A stretch of DNA of 64,000 bases, taken from Prorocentrum cordatum. Lineage: Eukaryota; Sar; Dinophyceae; Prorocentrales; Prorocentraceae. Position 1 is the first letter of the stretch. Every line of letters begins with the position of its first letter. The stretch spans positions 668,699 through 732,698 of the forward strand of contig CAUYUJ010018715.1 in the NCBI GenBank assembly GCA_963575745.1, written 5' to 3'. Both the position numbers and the translations under genes were made by a program. This document shows positions 30,270 through 40,480 of this stretch, piece after piece. The notes beneath the pieces are model-generated. The model searched no databases. It had not been told where the DNA came from and worked only from the letters and a program-made list of their open reading frames with translations.

Positions 30270-30346
30270 CAGGGAGGAGGAGGAGGAGGAGGAGGAGGAG
30301 GAGGAGGAGGAAGAAAAGGAAGAGGAGGAGGAGGAGGAGGAAGCGA
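30270..30346 (+). repeat. GGA tract
   Basis: GGA units with AAGAAAAGG interruption. Confidence 0.95.
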
Positions 30347-30504
30347 TGCCGAGGCAGCCGGGCCTGGGCCAGAGGACGCGCGAGGCCCGCCGCCGGCCCA
30401 GACGCGGAAGGGCATGCGAGGGGGGCCTGCCCCAGGATGCGCAAGGGCCTTCAATACACAAGCACACACACACGCACCCAAACACACGAAGAGCATGAGG
30501 GCAT

Positions 30505-30570
30505 CCTCCCCGAACCAACCTCGATCTGAGACCTCGGTCCGACTGTACGGTTGGGTCGATCTGATACCTC
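30505..30570 (+). repeat. Dispersed repeat E (CCTCGGTCCGACTGTACGG)
   Basis: CCCGAACCAACCTCGATCTG, ACCTCGGTCCGACTGTACGG. Similar at 31000-31060, 31515-31560, 31632-31665 and 63505-63550, often before a GTCGGGC element. Confidence 0.72.
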
Positions 30571-31074
30571 GGTCTGGCATGTCCTCCTACGGGCGGATGC
30601 CGGGAGAAGAATAAACAATTGTCCACAATAACCGACAGTAGTCAAGAGCACGAGAAATCGTCACCAGACTGTGTCTGTACTGTTTTTGAATGTTCCTCAT
30701 GTTGCGGGAAATTCCTCATGTACTTTAGCCCGCCTTCCGCAGGCTTTCGCCAGCCAAGTCGCCGTCTCTTTACTTCCGCCGCCTTCCGCTGGCCTTCCGC
30801 CGCCTTCCGCCGAGGAAGGGATGGCAACTACTTATTCGATCCTCGACGGCAAGGCCTTCTTGTTGCAACGCCTCGTGTGTGGTTCCCCGCCAGGTGTCCC
30901 TCCCTCGCCGCCTCGTCCAGGCTAGTGGTTGGTTAAAAGAACCGGAACACCCGAGGGGACCCTCCCCAGAATGTGCGAACAACGTCCAACAGACGCGAAA
31001 AACAAGATGGTACCCTCCCCGAACCACGACGTACCTCGGTCCGACCGCTCAGTGCCTCGTGGTTTCCCGGTCAT

Positions 31075-31220
31075 CATTCGGCTCTCGGGCGGCCGTTCGG
31101 GACGACTCTGGCACCCCCAGAACGCCCTCAACGAGGTGCAGCTGCTGGAGAGCGGCCCGAGGCTGGAGAGGGCCGCCGAGGGCCCGAGGAAGCGCCCGAA
31201 AACCTCGCACACCCTCCCCA
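31075..31220 (+). repeat. Repeat R copy
   Basis: GGCGGCCGTTCGGGACGACT, CACCCCCAGAACGCCCTCAA, GAGGTGCAGCTGCTGGAGAG. Confidence 0.8.
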
Positions 31221-31229
31221 AACCGACCT

Positions 31230-31385
31230 CTTGGGCTGGGCGAAAGGGGGGGATAGCAAAGGGGGGCTTTGATAATCAGCTCACGTAGCTGATTTTCCTG
31301 GCGCCTCCCGGCGCCGGGAGGCGGCCATGTATCGAGGTATCGAAGAATGGGCCCGGCGGTGTTCAAGAGGGGGGGGTGCAAATCA
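31230..31385 (+). repeat. Family D copy with two hairpins
   Basis: Same start as 22312. A hairpin ATCAGCT-CACGT-AGCTGAT near 31275-31293 precedes the 22-bp palindrome at 31302-31323. Confidence 0.85.
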
Positions 31386-31530
31386 TGACGGGCAGCACGT
31401 GCGCGGCCCAGCGGGGGGGCCAGGGACGTAATGAAATCAGACGAGGCGCCATGACATCTGGGGAAAGATCATGGCCCACGCCACGATATCCCCCCCCCTC
31501 GTCCTCACCCCCTTCTTTTGCCGCCCCCGA
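31365..31530 (+). repeat. Dispersed repeat X, copy 1
   Basis: AAATCATGACGGGCAGCACG, GTGCGCGGCCCAGCGGGGGG, GGCGCCATGACATCTGGGG, CATGGCCCACGCCACGATAT. Collinear with 53225-53415. Confidence 0.88.
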
Positions 31531-31884
31531 TCGCACCTCGGTTTGACTGCACGTGTCGTTCCCCCCCGCCTGGCGCCCTTCCCGATATCGCCGCATCCCC
31601 GCCCTCGTCCTCACCCCCTTTTCTGCCGCCCCCGATCGTGCCTCGGTCCGACTGTACGTGTCGTTCCCCCCTCGCCGGGCGCCCTTCCCGAGATCGCCGC
31701 CTCGGCGGGGCGCTCTTGCCCCCACAAACTCCTGGCCCGAGCGCGCCCCTGGAGAGGCCCGGGGTTGTGGGTCGGGCACGTCCTCCCATGCAGGCGCCTA
31801 CTCTGGGACGAAGCACAAGACATAGCCAAACAATACTCACCATAGTACAGCCATCATCGAAACATCGCCCCCAGACGATGTATG

Positions 31885-32096
31885 TTGGACGCCCGAAATG
31901 GGTACGGAAAAAATGGGTACGATGCCCAACAACAGATGTTGTCCCAAACCAACAGCGGCCGCTGTTGGGCAGGCGGCCTTCTGTCTCAAATGGGCACAGG
32001 CCGCGGCTGCGCGGACAACGAGTCCTGTTCAAAATGAACAGGATCCGCTGTTGGGCATTGCACCCATTCTTTCCGCGCCCATTTCGGGCGTGCATA
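31885..32096. mobile_element. 212-bp MITE with roughly 53-bp inverted ends and 8-bp target duplication
   Basis: Left end TTGGACGCCCGAAATGGGTA, then CGGAAAAAATGGGTACGATG; the right end's complement reads TATGCACGCCCGAAATGGGC, then GCGGAAAGAATGGGTGCAAT. Flanking GATGTATG at 31877-31884 and 32097-32104. Interior holds a 20-bp palindrome at 31949-31968 (CCAACAGCGGCCGCTGTTGG). Confidence 0.9.
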
Positions 32097-32164
32097 GATG
32101 TATGGACTACAGTGCGGGCGCGGCCGCAAGAAACCCTCGCAGGAGACCCAACCCTGAAAACCTG

Positions 32165-32310
32165 CGCGCGAGGTGCACCTGAGGGGAAACCTGGAGCACC
32201 CTGGACGCAGCAGCTTCGTCATCGGCCGCGGGAAGTGACCGCGCGGCGCGCGGAGCGAAGAAACCCAGGGTACCCTGACGAAAAGCAGATAGTTCCTTGA
32301 TGCGCGCCCC
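32165..32310 (-). CDS. Candidate exon island
   Basis: Minus-strand frame ARIKELSAFRQGTLGFFAPR then AARSLPAADDEAAASRVLQV is less GC-biased and protein-like, but has no recognised domain and no fixed splice sites. It lies between a 212-bp inverted-repeat element and a family C repeat. Confidence 0.3.
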
Positions 32311-32510
32311 CACTCTATGGACTACTCCTGCATCTCCCGCCCGGAGAGGGACAGGCCCGGACGTACGCCCAGGGGCAGCTGGCAGCATCGCTGGCTCTCT
32401 GCCCCCCCCCCCCAGGGGGCGCGGCGCGAGGCGCCTCCAAGGGGGATGGGGGGGGATGGGGGGAGGGCAGTGCTGGGCCCACCCTCCACCACCACTGCTG
32501 CAGGGGCCCA

Positions 32511-32655
32511 GGGACACACACATGAAGAAACACAAATAATGGGGTTCCCCATCCTTTCCCATATTTTCTGGGCTTGTGTCCGCGCCCCCACTTCCCATAT
32601 TTTCCCCATACCTCCTGGGGCGTCGGCGAGGAATCGTGTCTGTGTGTGTTCTTTT
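32511..32655 (+). repeat. Family C copy
   Basis: GGGACACACACATG, CCCATATTTTCTGGGCTTG, CGAGGAATCGTGTCTGTGTG. Confidence 0.85.
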
Positions 32656-33049
32656 CACGTGTCGGGCCCTGGTGGACACTCGCCCGACACTCTTTCGACA
32701 CATTTTCGGGTGCTCGAAATCATTTCTGGGATGTGGTCCTTAATTGCGATGGGAGCAACATAACCAATGCTGTCGGAGCTGGCTGCGAATCCACCCGGTG
32801 TGATCTGGGGCCCTGCAGCTGCTCTGCATCCCGAGATGGAGTCGGTAAACGGAGCGCACGCGCAAAAAATATTGTTCCAGGGCGAGTTCCTGCCCTTCTC
32901 CGCTTCCTCCCCCTTCGGCATGCTCGGGGGGTGACCAATCTTCCGGCGGAGCGCCCCCATCCCTCCCTCCACCGCTCTTCAGCGCGCGTCCAGAAACCCC
33001 ATCAAACTAATCGAATCGGCGCCCTGCCGCTCTTCAACGCGCGCTGAAG

Positions 33050-33170
33050 AATGATAATACTATATAAGAATAATAATACTAATAATGAGAAGAATAATAA
33101 CTATAATACTCATATCAATAATAATAATGATACGAATGACAAAGATAATAATAATTATGATAATCGCACG
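33050..33170. repeat. AAT-rich low-complexity tract
   Basis: AATAATAAT-type AT-rich island; local GC far below its surroundings. Confidence 0.85.
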
Positions 33171-33800
33171 CTGCGGAGCGGGACGCGCGCGTTGAAGGCC
33201 CCCCCGCCCAAAAGTCCACGAAAACTGCACGCATCCCGTGCAACTCTCCCGGCGGGCTCGTGGCCACACCCTCTTCGGGAGACCTCCCGAAGCGAGAACG
33301 TCCTGCCAGGAGGGCCCCACGACTGCCCGAGCAGGGCCCCTCGCGGCGCCTCAGGGCAGCCCCACGAGACCCCCGGGACGGGCCGCGAGACCACCAAGAC
33401 AGGCCAAGAGGCTAGGGAGGGGACGGCCCAGGGAGGCCCAACGAGAGCCCCAGAGGAACAAAACACATTGGCTTCCTAGATGCTTTGAAATGACGCTGGC
33501 CCTCTCGCCTTCTCGCTTTTCAGAACGTCCAATCAGGCCCAAGAGGCCCCGATGTCGTTCCAAGGCTCCAGAGGGCACAAAGACAGGCCACTGCCAACTG
33601 CGGCCCAATCCGCCGGCCCCCTTGCGGGGCCACCAGGCTGTAGGCCGGGAATGTGCTGCTCCCTGTGCCAGTTGCAACTTCTAGTTTCCACTGTTACAGC
33701 TCTGCTTCTTGCTGCTTACTATTCCTTGTTGATGAACGCGCGAGGGGGGGGAACACAAACCAGCAGAACTACCACGCCCTGGGAGGGTTCTCAGAAATTC
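33171..33800. other. No gene recognised
   Basis: GC-rich DNA with weak GCCCCACGAG/CCAAGAGG periodicity. No protein-like domain. Confidence 0.45.
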
Positions 33801-33814
33801 TAGGGGGGTAACAA

Positions 33815-34375
33815 TGCACACCTCTCACGCAGATCCGCAGGGTCAGGGTCCAAAAACACAGGTGGTTTGCCACATTTCTGAAATTCGGTGGCACACCTCA
33901 CGCAGATCCGTAGGGTCACGGTCCAAAAACATAAAGGGATTTGCCACATTTCTGAAATTCGGTGGCACCCCTCACGCAGATCCGTAGGGTCAGGGTCCAA
34001 ACACATAAAGGGATTTGCCACACTTCTGAAATTCGGTGGCACCCCTCACGCAGATCCGTAGGGTCAGGGTCCAAAAACATAAAGGGATTTGCCACACTGC
34101 TGAAATTCGATGGCACACCTCACGCAGATCCGTAGGGTCAGGGTCCAAAAACATAAGGGGATTTGCCACATTTCTGAAATTCGGTGGCACCCCTTCACGC
34201 AGATCCGTAGGGTCAGGGTCCAAAAACATAAAGGGATTTGCCACACTGCTGAAATTCGGTGGCACCCCTCACGCAGATCCGTAGGGTCAGGGTCCAGAAA
34301 CATAAGAGGATTTGCCACATTTCTAAAATTCGGTGGCACTCCTCACGCACGCAGATCCGCAGGGTCGCGACGTCT
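33815..34375 (+). repeat. Satellite 3, 74-bp unit, about 7.5 copies
   Basis: Unit CACGCAGATCCGTAGGGTCA, GGGTCCAAAAACATAAAGGG, ATTTGCCACATTTCTGAAAT, TCGGTGGCACCCCT. High similarity between copies; 74 is not a multiple of three, so the open frames on both strands are artefacts. Confidence 0.97.
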
Positions 34376-34559
34376 TACCAACCGCCAGGTGTGGTAACCC
34401 CTCTGGGTATCAACTGGCTTTACTCATGACGAATATGCCTCGCATGAAGTCCCGATACTGCTTAACGACAGCGCCCGGGCCTCATGACATGGCTCTTGCG
34501 CAGTGCATCCTCCGAGAGAGAGGGGGCCGGCGGCAGGGGGCCAGGCCCTTGCGGAGAAC

Positions 34560-34800
34560 TGCTGGCCCAGGACGGCCCCAGAGGGCCCCAGAACGCTCGC
34601 AGGCGTGGCCCCGAGAGGCTCCAGAGCAGCCCAACGAGGGCCCGAGGCGGCCCAGGAGAGCCCACGTGGCCCACGTGCAGCCCGAGGGCAACCCCGAGGG
34701 GCCCCCTGAGGACGGCCGAGAGGCGCCCACGACGGCGCACGCGGCGCCCCCGAACGAGCCCCGAGACGCCCCCGAGGTTCAAACCAGGGTGGTCTCGCAT
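34560..34800 (+). repeat. CCAGAG/GCCCGAG degenerate minisatellite
   Basis: Loose CCCCAGAGGGCCCCAGAACG, CCCGAGGGCAACCCCGAGGG periodicity, related to 13370-13860. Confidence 0.6.
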
Positions 34801-34805
34801 TGGTG

Positions 34806-34980
34806 TTAGGTCGGGCCTGTCCCCCTACAGGAGGATTTTGGAGGGAACATTTTGAAATACTCAAGACATGCTCATAAAAGATACCCAAAAATATTCAAAA
34901 AAGTAGTCTCCAGACTATTTTTTCACTGTTTGTTTCACTGTTCTTTGATATTCCTCCTGTAGAGGGACAGACTCGACTTA
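34806..34980. mobile_element. 175-bp MITE with 29-bp inverted ends and 9-bp target duplication
   Basis: Ends 34807-34835 and 34952-34980 are inverted repeats matching at 25 of 29 positions, core CTGTCCC.CTACAGGAGGA. Flanking GCATTGGTG occurs at 34797-34805 and 34981-34989. A 9-bp duplication with long inverted ends is typical of Mutator-like elements; no transposase is present. Confidence 0.9.
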
Positions 34981-35084
34981 GCATTGGTGGTGTATGACTT
35001 GGGCACGCTCGCCTTCTCGGGCTGCAGAGCGTCCGAGGGGGCCCACATGTCGTCTCAAGGCGGTCCGAACAGAGGGCCCCGGGA

Positions 35085-35550
35085 GGGGGTCAATACGGCC
35101 AAAGAGGCACCCAAGACAGCCCGAGAGCATCACAAGACTGCCCAATTAGCAATTCGAGCTCAAGAAAACTTTGAGACGCCTCACGCTGGTGACTTTCGGG
35201 TCATAACTCGGGTCTCCGGGGGCCGTTCGGAACGATCCGGGCACCCCCAGAACGCTCTCGACGAGGCGCAGCTGCTAGAACACATGCCGAGGCCGGGAAA
35301 CCGCCGAGAACCGACGATCAGGCCCGAACACCTCGAAGCTCGAACCGTGAAAACCCGTCCCTCCTCACTCCTCCCCTCCCCTCCCCTCCCCCCCTCTCAC
35401 GCGGGCCTCAAGAGCGGCCTCAAGGGCGGCCCCAAGAAGGCCCCACGACAGCCCGAGACCCCAAAGACGGCCCACCGCGGTCCAGAGAAGCCCCACGACG
35501 GCCCAAAGCCGGCCGAACCCCCCAAGACGACCGAGGAACGAAATGCTCAA
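35085..35550 (+). repeat. CCAAGACGGCCC minisatellite flanking repeat R
   Basis: GGCACCCAAGACAGCCCGAG and GACCCCAAAGACGGCCCACC-like words before and after the R copy at 35195-35350. Confidence 0.6.
35195..35350 (+). repeat. Repeat R copy
   Basis: GGGGGCCGTTCGGAACGATC, GCACCCCCAGAACGCTCTCG, GAGGCGCAGCTGCTAGAAC. Confidence 0.8.
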
Positions 35551-35559
35551 GACGGCTAC

Positions 35560-36240
35560 CATCTCCCCAGATCCAATGGGACGCATCTACTCTGGCATTG
35601 ACCGTAATGTCGCACTGCAAGAAGTCTGATGGGACCCTCCGAGATGAGGAAGCCCTCCCGACATCCAGTGTCCCAGCCCGAGATGTATCCGCCCCGCGGT
35701 CACCAGCCACTCCGTGCATGGCATACACGGTAGGAGGGGAGGAAGAAACGAAGATGAGCAGAGGAGGACAAGCTGGGATCGTTCGCGTCACATCAGAAGT
35801 ATTATAACTCCCGCCAATCCCTTCCCATTGCGCGGAAACCGTTTCTATTTGCCGGCTAGGGTACCCTGATGCCCAAATCGCAGTTGCCAGACTTGGCACA
35901 TCAATGGCTGCGTAATCGGGGAACGGCGGGGCCTTTCCACACCGGAAGGGGAACGAACGAAGGAACGAACGGACCACCTCAGTGGACCGTTGTCCGGGCC
36001 CGACTGAGGCCAGGTCGGTGAGGTCATTGCCTCATGTAACTGGCACGTATGAAGCCACAGACATGCACAGGAACCGACTGCTAGAACAAGACCAAAAACC
36101 GCTGGGTGCTCAAAATCAGACAAAGAAAACTAAACCTGCATAGCCTATATCTTGGCGAATGTAGACCCCCAGCAGTAAGTTGTTGCACTATAGATGTGTG
36201 AGCTAATTACGTGGTACAAGCTGTGTGGAATACGCGATGT
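35560..36240. other. Spacer, no gene recognised
   Basis: Moderate GC, non-repetitive in this window. No frame shows a domain. Confidence 0.5.
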
Positions 36241-36259
36241 GGTCAAGCACAAAATGGTG

Positions 36260-36545
36260 CAATCGAAAGCGGCAACCGGGCGGAAACGCGGCGAAGCCTT
36301 CCAAACTCCAACCGGCGCACGAGGCGGCAACGGGCGACAGCGTGGCGAAGCCTCGCCGAAGCACCCCATCGCACGAGGCGGCCACGAGGCGGCAGCGGGT
36401 GGCCACGTGGCGAAGCCTCGCCAGACCCACCCAGCGCACAAAGGCGGCAACGAGCCTCGGCAAGAGAGCCGCGCAGCGCACGAGGCGGCCACGAGGCGGC
36501 CACGGGCGGCCACGCGGCCCGACCGCTTCCCTGGGCGAGCCACGC
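36260..36545 (+). repeat. GAGGCGGC(A/C)ACG minisatellite
   Basis: Words CACGAGGCGGCCACGAGGCG and GTGGCGAAGCCTCGCC recur every 60-70 bp. The end CTAAGTGCAAGCACTG echoes the end of repeat T. Confidence 0.8.
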
Positions 36546-36704
36546 GGGACCCCTAAGTGCAAGCACTGTGCGGGGAGCAGCTGGCCCCCAAACGGCGGGC
36601 CCCCAAGCGCGGAATCCCGCGTGGGGTGGCCTGGGCAGAAGGACCAGTGGGCGGGTGAGCACGGGGCGGACGATGACGTAAGGGAGCAGGACAAGGGACG
36701 AGGA

Positions 36705-36900
36705 GGAGAATGAGGATGATGGGGATGAGGGTGAGGGTCAAAGAGGAGGATGAGGAAAAGGAGTTGGAGGATGAGGAAGAGGAGGAGGAGGAGGAGGAGG
36801 AGGAGGAGGAGGAGGAGAAGGGCCGCGTGGGGTGCCCTGACCAGGTGGACGAGCAGGAGGAGGAGGAGGAGGAGGAGCAGCAGCAGGAGGAGCAGAAGGT
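36705..36900 (+). repeat. GAGGAT/GGA triplet tract
   Basis: GGATGAGG words, then GGA and GAGCAG units. Confidence 0.92.
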
Positions 36901-37149
36901 GTGTGTGTGTGCGCTGGATGCGGACGATGATGGGAGCAGGATCAGGAAGGAGCAGGTGGAGGAGGAGCATGCGAGGCAACGTTAGGGGGGACCAACTCAA
37001 GGGGTGAAACCTCCAGCTGGAATCGGGGATACGTCGACGATAGATCGGCGATAGGCCTCCGACAGCGAGTCCGCACGTTTCTGGGCGGGCTGGGCTGTCG
37101 GGGCTCTATCGGCGACCAGTGGGCGATCGTAGGTCGATGCAGTCCCCAC

Positions 37150-37465
37150 TGAGCCTATCCCCCCCTAACGTTTACTCTGAGAGCAACACCCAAGCGTACC
37201 AGACCACCGCTCTTGCGGGCGCGCCGCTCAGAGATCAGAGGCCGCTCAGGAACAAGGGTCGACCAAAATAGCGTGTTGCGCATTCGTTTCGTTCTGATGT
37301 ATTTCCAGCGAAAGCGATCCGAGCAATGGATTCAAACAAGCGGTGTGTCATACATCCGAAGTCGTAATTGGCCACTGGTGGGCCCTAGAATGGAAACCAC
37401 ACCAATTTTACCCTGGCGAAAGACCCAACCATATGCACTTGTGAGTGCCGCGTTGTGGGTAGCGC
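37150..37465. other. Lower-GC spacer, no gene recognised
   Basis: An open plus-strand frame from 37213 runs into the satellite and shows no domain. Confidence 0.45.
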
Positions 37466-37469
37466 TCTC

Positions 37470-39020
37470 GGTGGAGCTCCCTACGGGGCCACGGTCCTTG
37501 TGAGGGGTGTGCCGAAACGGGCGGGGGGACGCATGCGGACCCTGCCGCTGGGGCCTTCGATGGAGCTCCCTTTGGGGCAACGAACAGAGTGAGGGGCGTG
37601 CCGAAATGGGCGGGAGGACGCATGCGGACCCTGCCGTTGGGCCTTTGGTGGAACTCCCTATGGGGCTACCATCCTGAGGGATGTGCCGAGATTGGCGGGC
37701 GGACGCATGCGGACCCTGCCGCTGGGGCCTTCGGTGGAGCTCCCTATGGGGCAACGATCCTAATGAGAAGTGTGCCGAAAAAGGAGGGCGAACGCATGCG
37801 GACCCTGCCGCTAGGGCCTTTGGTGGAGCTCCCTATGGGTCAACGATCCTCGTGAGGGGAGTGCCGAAATGGGCGGCGGGACGCATGCGGACCCTGCCAC
37901 TGCGGCCTTGGATGGAGCTCCCTATGGGGCCACGAACAGTGTGAGAGGAGTGCCGAAACGGGCGGGGGAACGCATGCGGACCCTGCCGCTGGGGCCGCCA
38001 GTGGAGCCCCCTATGAGGGCACGATACTCGTGAGGGGCGTGCCGAAATGGGCGGTAAGACGCATGCGGACCCTGCCGCTGGGGCCTTCAGTGGAGCCCCC
38101 TACGAGGATACGATCCTGAAGGATGTGCCGAAACGGGCGGAGGGACGCATGCGGACCCTGCCGCTGAGGCCTTCGGTGGAGCTCCCTTTGAGGACACGAT
38201 ACTCGTGAGGGGAGTGCCGAGATGGGCGGGCGGACGCATGCGGACCCTGCTGCTGGGGCCTTCGGTGGAACTCCCTATGGGACAACGATCCTCGTGAGGG
38301 GCCTGTCGAAACGGGCGGGGGGACGCATGCGGACCCTTCCGCTGGGGCCTTCGGTGGGGCTGCCTATGTTGCAACGATCCTCGTGAAAGGTGTGCCGAAA
38401 CGGGCGGGGGGACGCATGCGGACCATGCCGCTGGGGCCTTCGGTGGGGCACCCTATGGGGCCACGATCCTTGTGAAGGGGCGTGCCGATATGGGCGGGGG
38501 GGTGCATGCGGACCATGCCGCTGGGGCCTTCGGTGGAGCTCCCTTTGAGGACACGATCCTCGTGAGGGGAGTGCCGAGATGGGCGGGCGGACGCATGCGG
38601 ACCCTGCCGCTGGGGCCTTCGGTGGAATTCCTATGGGACAACGATTCTCGTGAGGGGCCTGCCGAAACGGGCGGGGGGACGCATGCGGACCCTTCCGCTG
38701 GGGCCTTCGGTGGGGCTGCCTATGGGGCAACGATCCTCGTGAGGGGCCTGCCGAAATGGGCGGGGGGACGCATGCGGACCATGCCGCTGGGGCCTTCGGT
38801 GGGGCTCCCTATGGGGCCACAATCCTTGTGAAGGGGCGTGCCGATATGGGCGGGGGGGTGCATGCGGACCATGCCGCTGGGGCCTTCGGTGGAGCTCCCT
38901 ATGGGGCAACGATCCTCGTGAAGGGTGTGCCGAAGTGGGCGGCGGGACGCATGCGGACGCTGCCACTGGGGCCTTCTGTGGAGCTCCCTACAGGGCCACG
39001 AACCGTCTGAGGGGTGTGCC
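37470..39020 (+). repeat. Satellite 1 relative, about 88-bp unit, 17-18 copies
   Basis: Core GACGCATGCGGACC, CTGGGGCCTTCGGTGGAGCT, with a distinct spacer GTGAGGGG.GTGCCGAAA. Ends about 180 bp from the 3' end of RPL17. Confidence 0.94.
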
Positions 39021-39045
39021 AGAATGGGAGCAGAGGCGAAGGATG

Positions 39046-39150
39046 GGAGGAGGGAGGAGGGGGAGGGGGCAGCGGGAGGAGGAGGAGTGACGCGGTGCGC
39101 TGTCTCTTCAAAACGAGGACCCAACACCACACGATGGTTGGGAACTGAAC
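39046..39150 (+). repeat. Dispersed repeat with internal GGA run, copy 2
   Basis: Same modules as 2703-2815, with a shorter GGA run. It sits directly downstream of RPL17 and may fall in its 3' UTR or terminal region. Confidence 0.8.
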
Positions 39151-39200
39151 GACCACGACTTAAACGAGTTTGCCAACATAATGTTCTGGTCGACCCCTTC

Positions 39201-39758
39201 TCAGGCCCCCCCTCCGATCTGGAGGCGGCGCTTGGCCATCTGCTTCTTGGTGAATTTCTTCGGCTTCGTCTCCTCAGCAGGTGCCTCCACTGACTCATCC
39301 TTCTCCTCCAGGATCATCTCGATGTGGCACGGGTTCGACATGTACGGCCCGATACGACCGTGGGCCCGGTACGTCTTGCGCCTGCCCTGCTGTGCGGGGT
39401 TCACCTGGATGTGCTTGACGAACAAGTTATCCGTGTCAAGATTCTTGAAGTCGGCGTTGCTCTCGGCGTTCTGGAGCAGGCCCAACAAGATCTTCGCGGA
39501 CTTCACCGGCCACCGGCCCTGCGACATCTTGAACGCCTTCGCCTGGGGGGTGCGCCCGATGCAGCCGGTGTACTTCCTGAAGGGGACGCACTGCTTCTTC
39601 TCGCACACGTCCTGCAGGTACGACTGCGCGGCCTTCAGATTCATGCCCTTGATTGCCTGGGCGGCCTCGTACGTGTTCTTGTAATGGACGCGAAGGTCCA
39701 CGCCCTTGGCCTTGCAGGCCTTGCTGGGATTGGCCGCCTCCCTCGAGTACTTCCCCAT
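39201..39758 (-). CDS. RPL17: 60S ribosomal protein L17 (uL22), complete and intronless
   Basis: Structural protein of the large cytosolic ribosomal subunit, lining the peptide exit tunnel. The 185-residue frame is close to the usual eukaryotic length (human about 184) and keeps family landmarks: an N-terminal [13 protein letters not shown], the [11 protein letters not shown] segment near residue 55, the [10 protein letters not shown] segment near residue 80, LLQNAESNA near 93, HIQVNPA near 113, and [16 protein letters not shown] followed by PCHIEMIL before a charged Lys/Glu tail. The stop is TGA at 39201-39203. The start is the first Met of the frame and matches the family N-terminus. No intron is needed anywhere. 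A spliced-leader relic lies 66 bp upstream, so the locus looks like a re-integrated mRNA copy. The frame is unbroken, so it could be expressed. A satellite array ends about 180 bp downstream. Identity is very secure. Confidence 0.97.
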   Translation of the reverse strand: MGKYSREAANPSKACKAKGVDLRVHYKNTYEAAQAIKGMNLKAAQSYLQDVCEKKQCVPFRKYTGCIGRTPQAKAFKMSQGRWPVKSAKILLGLLQNAESNADFKNLDTDNLFVKHIQVNPAQQGRRKTYRAHGRIGPYMSNPCHIEMILEEKDESVEAPAEETKPKKFTKKQMAKRRLQIGGGA

Positions 39759-39824
39759 CGCGTCCTGACTTGTTGGCCTCTGCTCCCTTTGACCGTGCGT
39801 TCGCGCTTGATGAGCCGCGACAAG

Positions 39825-39846
39825 CTTGAGCCAAAATGGCTACGGC
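39825..39846 (-). other. Relic dinoflagellate spliced leader (DinoSL) upstream of RPL17
   Basis: Read on the minus strand, these 22 bases match the dinoflagellate spliced leader at every position, with G at the variable first base and the core CCATTTTGGCTCAAG. Normally this leader is added to mRNA by trans-splicing and is absent from the gene. Its presence in DNA 66 bp before the RPL17 start shows that a trans-spliced mRNA was reverse-transcribed and inserted. The 66 bp between (39759-39824) are the inherited 5' leader. No donor GT follows the leader (next bases are CTTGTC), so it is not an SL RNA gene. Confidence 0.95.
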
Positions 39847-39849
39847 AAA

Positions 39850-40200
39850 AGGGGATCGGCGACGACAAGGGCGAGGAACGACTCTCATCCAGAAGGGTAG
39901 CCCGCGGTGGGGCGAGAGCGCCGTTCTGAACGACGGGGGCAATGCACCTGTCCTGAAATGTGCCCCATGCTGCAGCTGGAAAACAATTGTCGAATGACCA
40001 ATAGCGGTAAGATCGAAACAAAAACAGAAAACAACGTACCAACATCAGATGGTCGAAAACAATACGCGAAAGAGTTGGGATCACGCTGGCGCAAGATTAG
40101 GGGAGAAAGGGGAGTCGTGGTCATACGGTGCAGTTGCAAAAGGGACGAAGGGGTGTGTGTGTGTGTGGAAACAAAAGAAAAAGAGGGGAGGAACCACGAG
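39850..40200. other. Spacer upstream of RPL17, no feature recognised
   Basis: Sequence beyond the spliced-leader relic; would hold any promoter on the minus strand, but no motif is recognisable. A short (GT)n lies near 40154. Confidence 0.45.
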
Positions 40201-40204
40201 GCAG

Positions 40205-40480
40205 GATCCGTCCACTCCTCCTCCCTCTTCCTGCCTCTTTCCTCCTGCTCCTCCTTCTCCTCCTTCCTCTCCTGACCCTCCGCCCCCCCCTCCATCCACC
40301 TCCTCCTCCTTTTCCTCCTCCTTCTCCTCCTTCTCCTCCTCCTCCTCCTCCTCCTCCTCCCCTTTCGCCCGTTCCTCCCCTTTCGCCCGTTCCTCCCCTT
40401 CCTCCTCCTCCTGCTCCTCCTCCTCCTCCTTTTGCCCATGCTCCCTCCTTCATCCCCTCCTCCTCCTCCTCCTCCGCCCG
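40205..40480 (+). repeat. TCC tract
   Basis: (TCC)n with CTTTTC and CCGTTCCTCCCC interruptions; mirrored by GGA at 40635-40980 across a 150-bp island. Confidence 0.93.

Noticed and set aside
33800-34397. Small repeated proteins with a PDPTDLRE-like motif
   Set aside because: They are a 74-bp satellite read in rotating frames; 74 is not divisible by three, so no single protein repeat is encoded.
39825-39846. An SL RNA gene
   Set aside because: No splice donor follows the leader, and its position exactly before a coding leader fits a processed relic.
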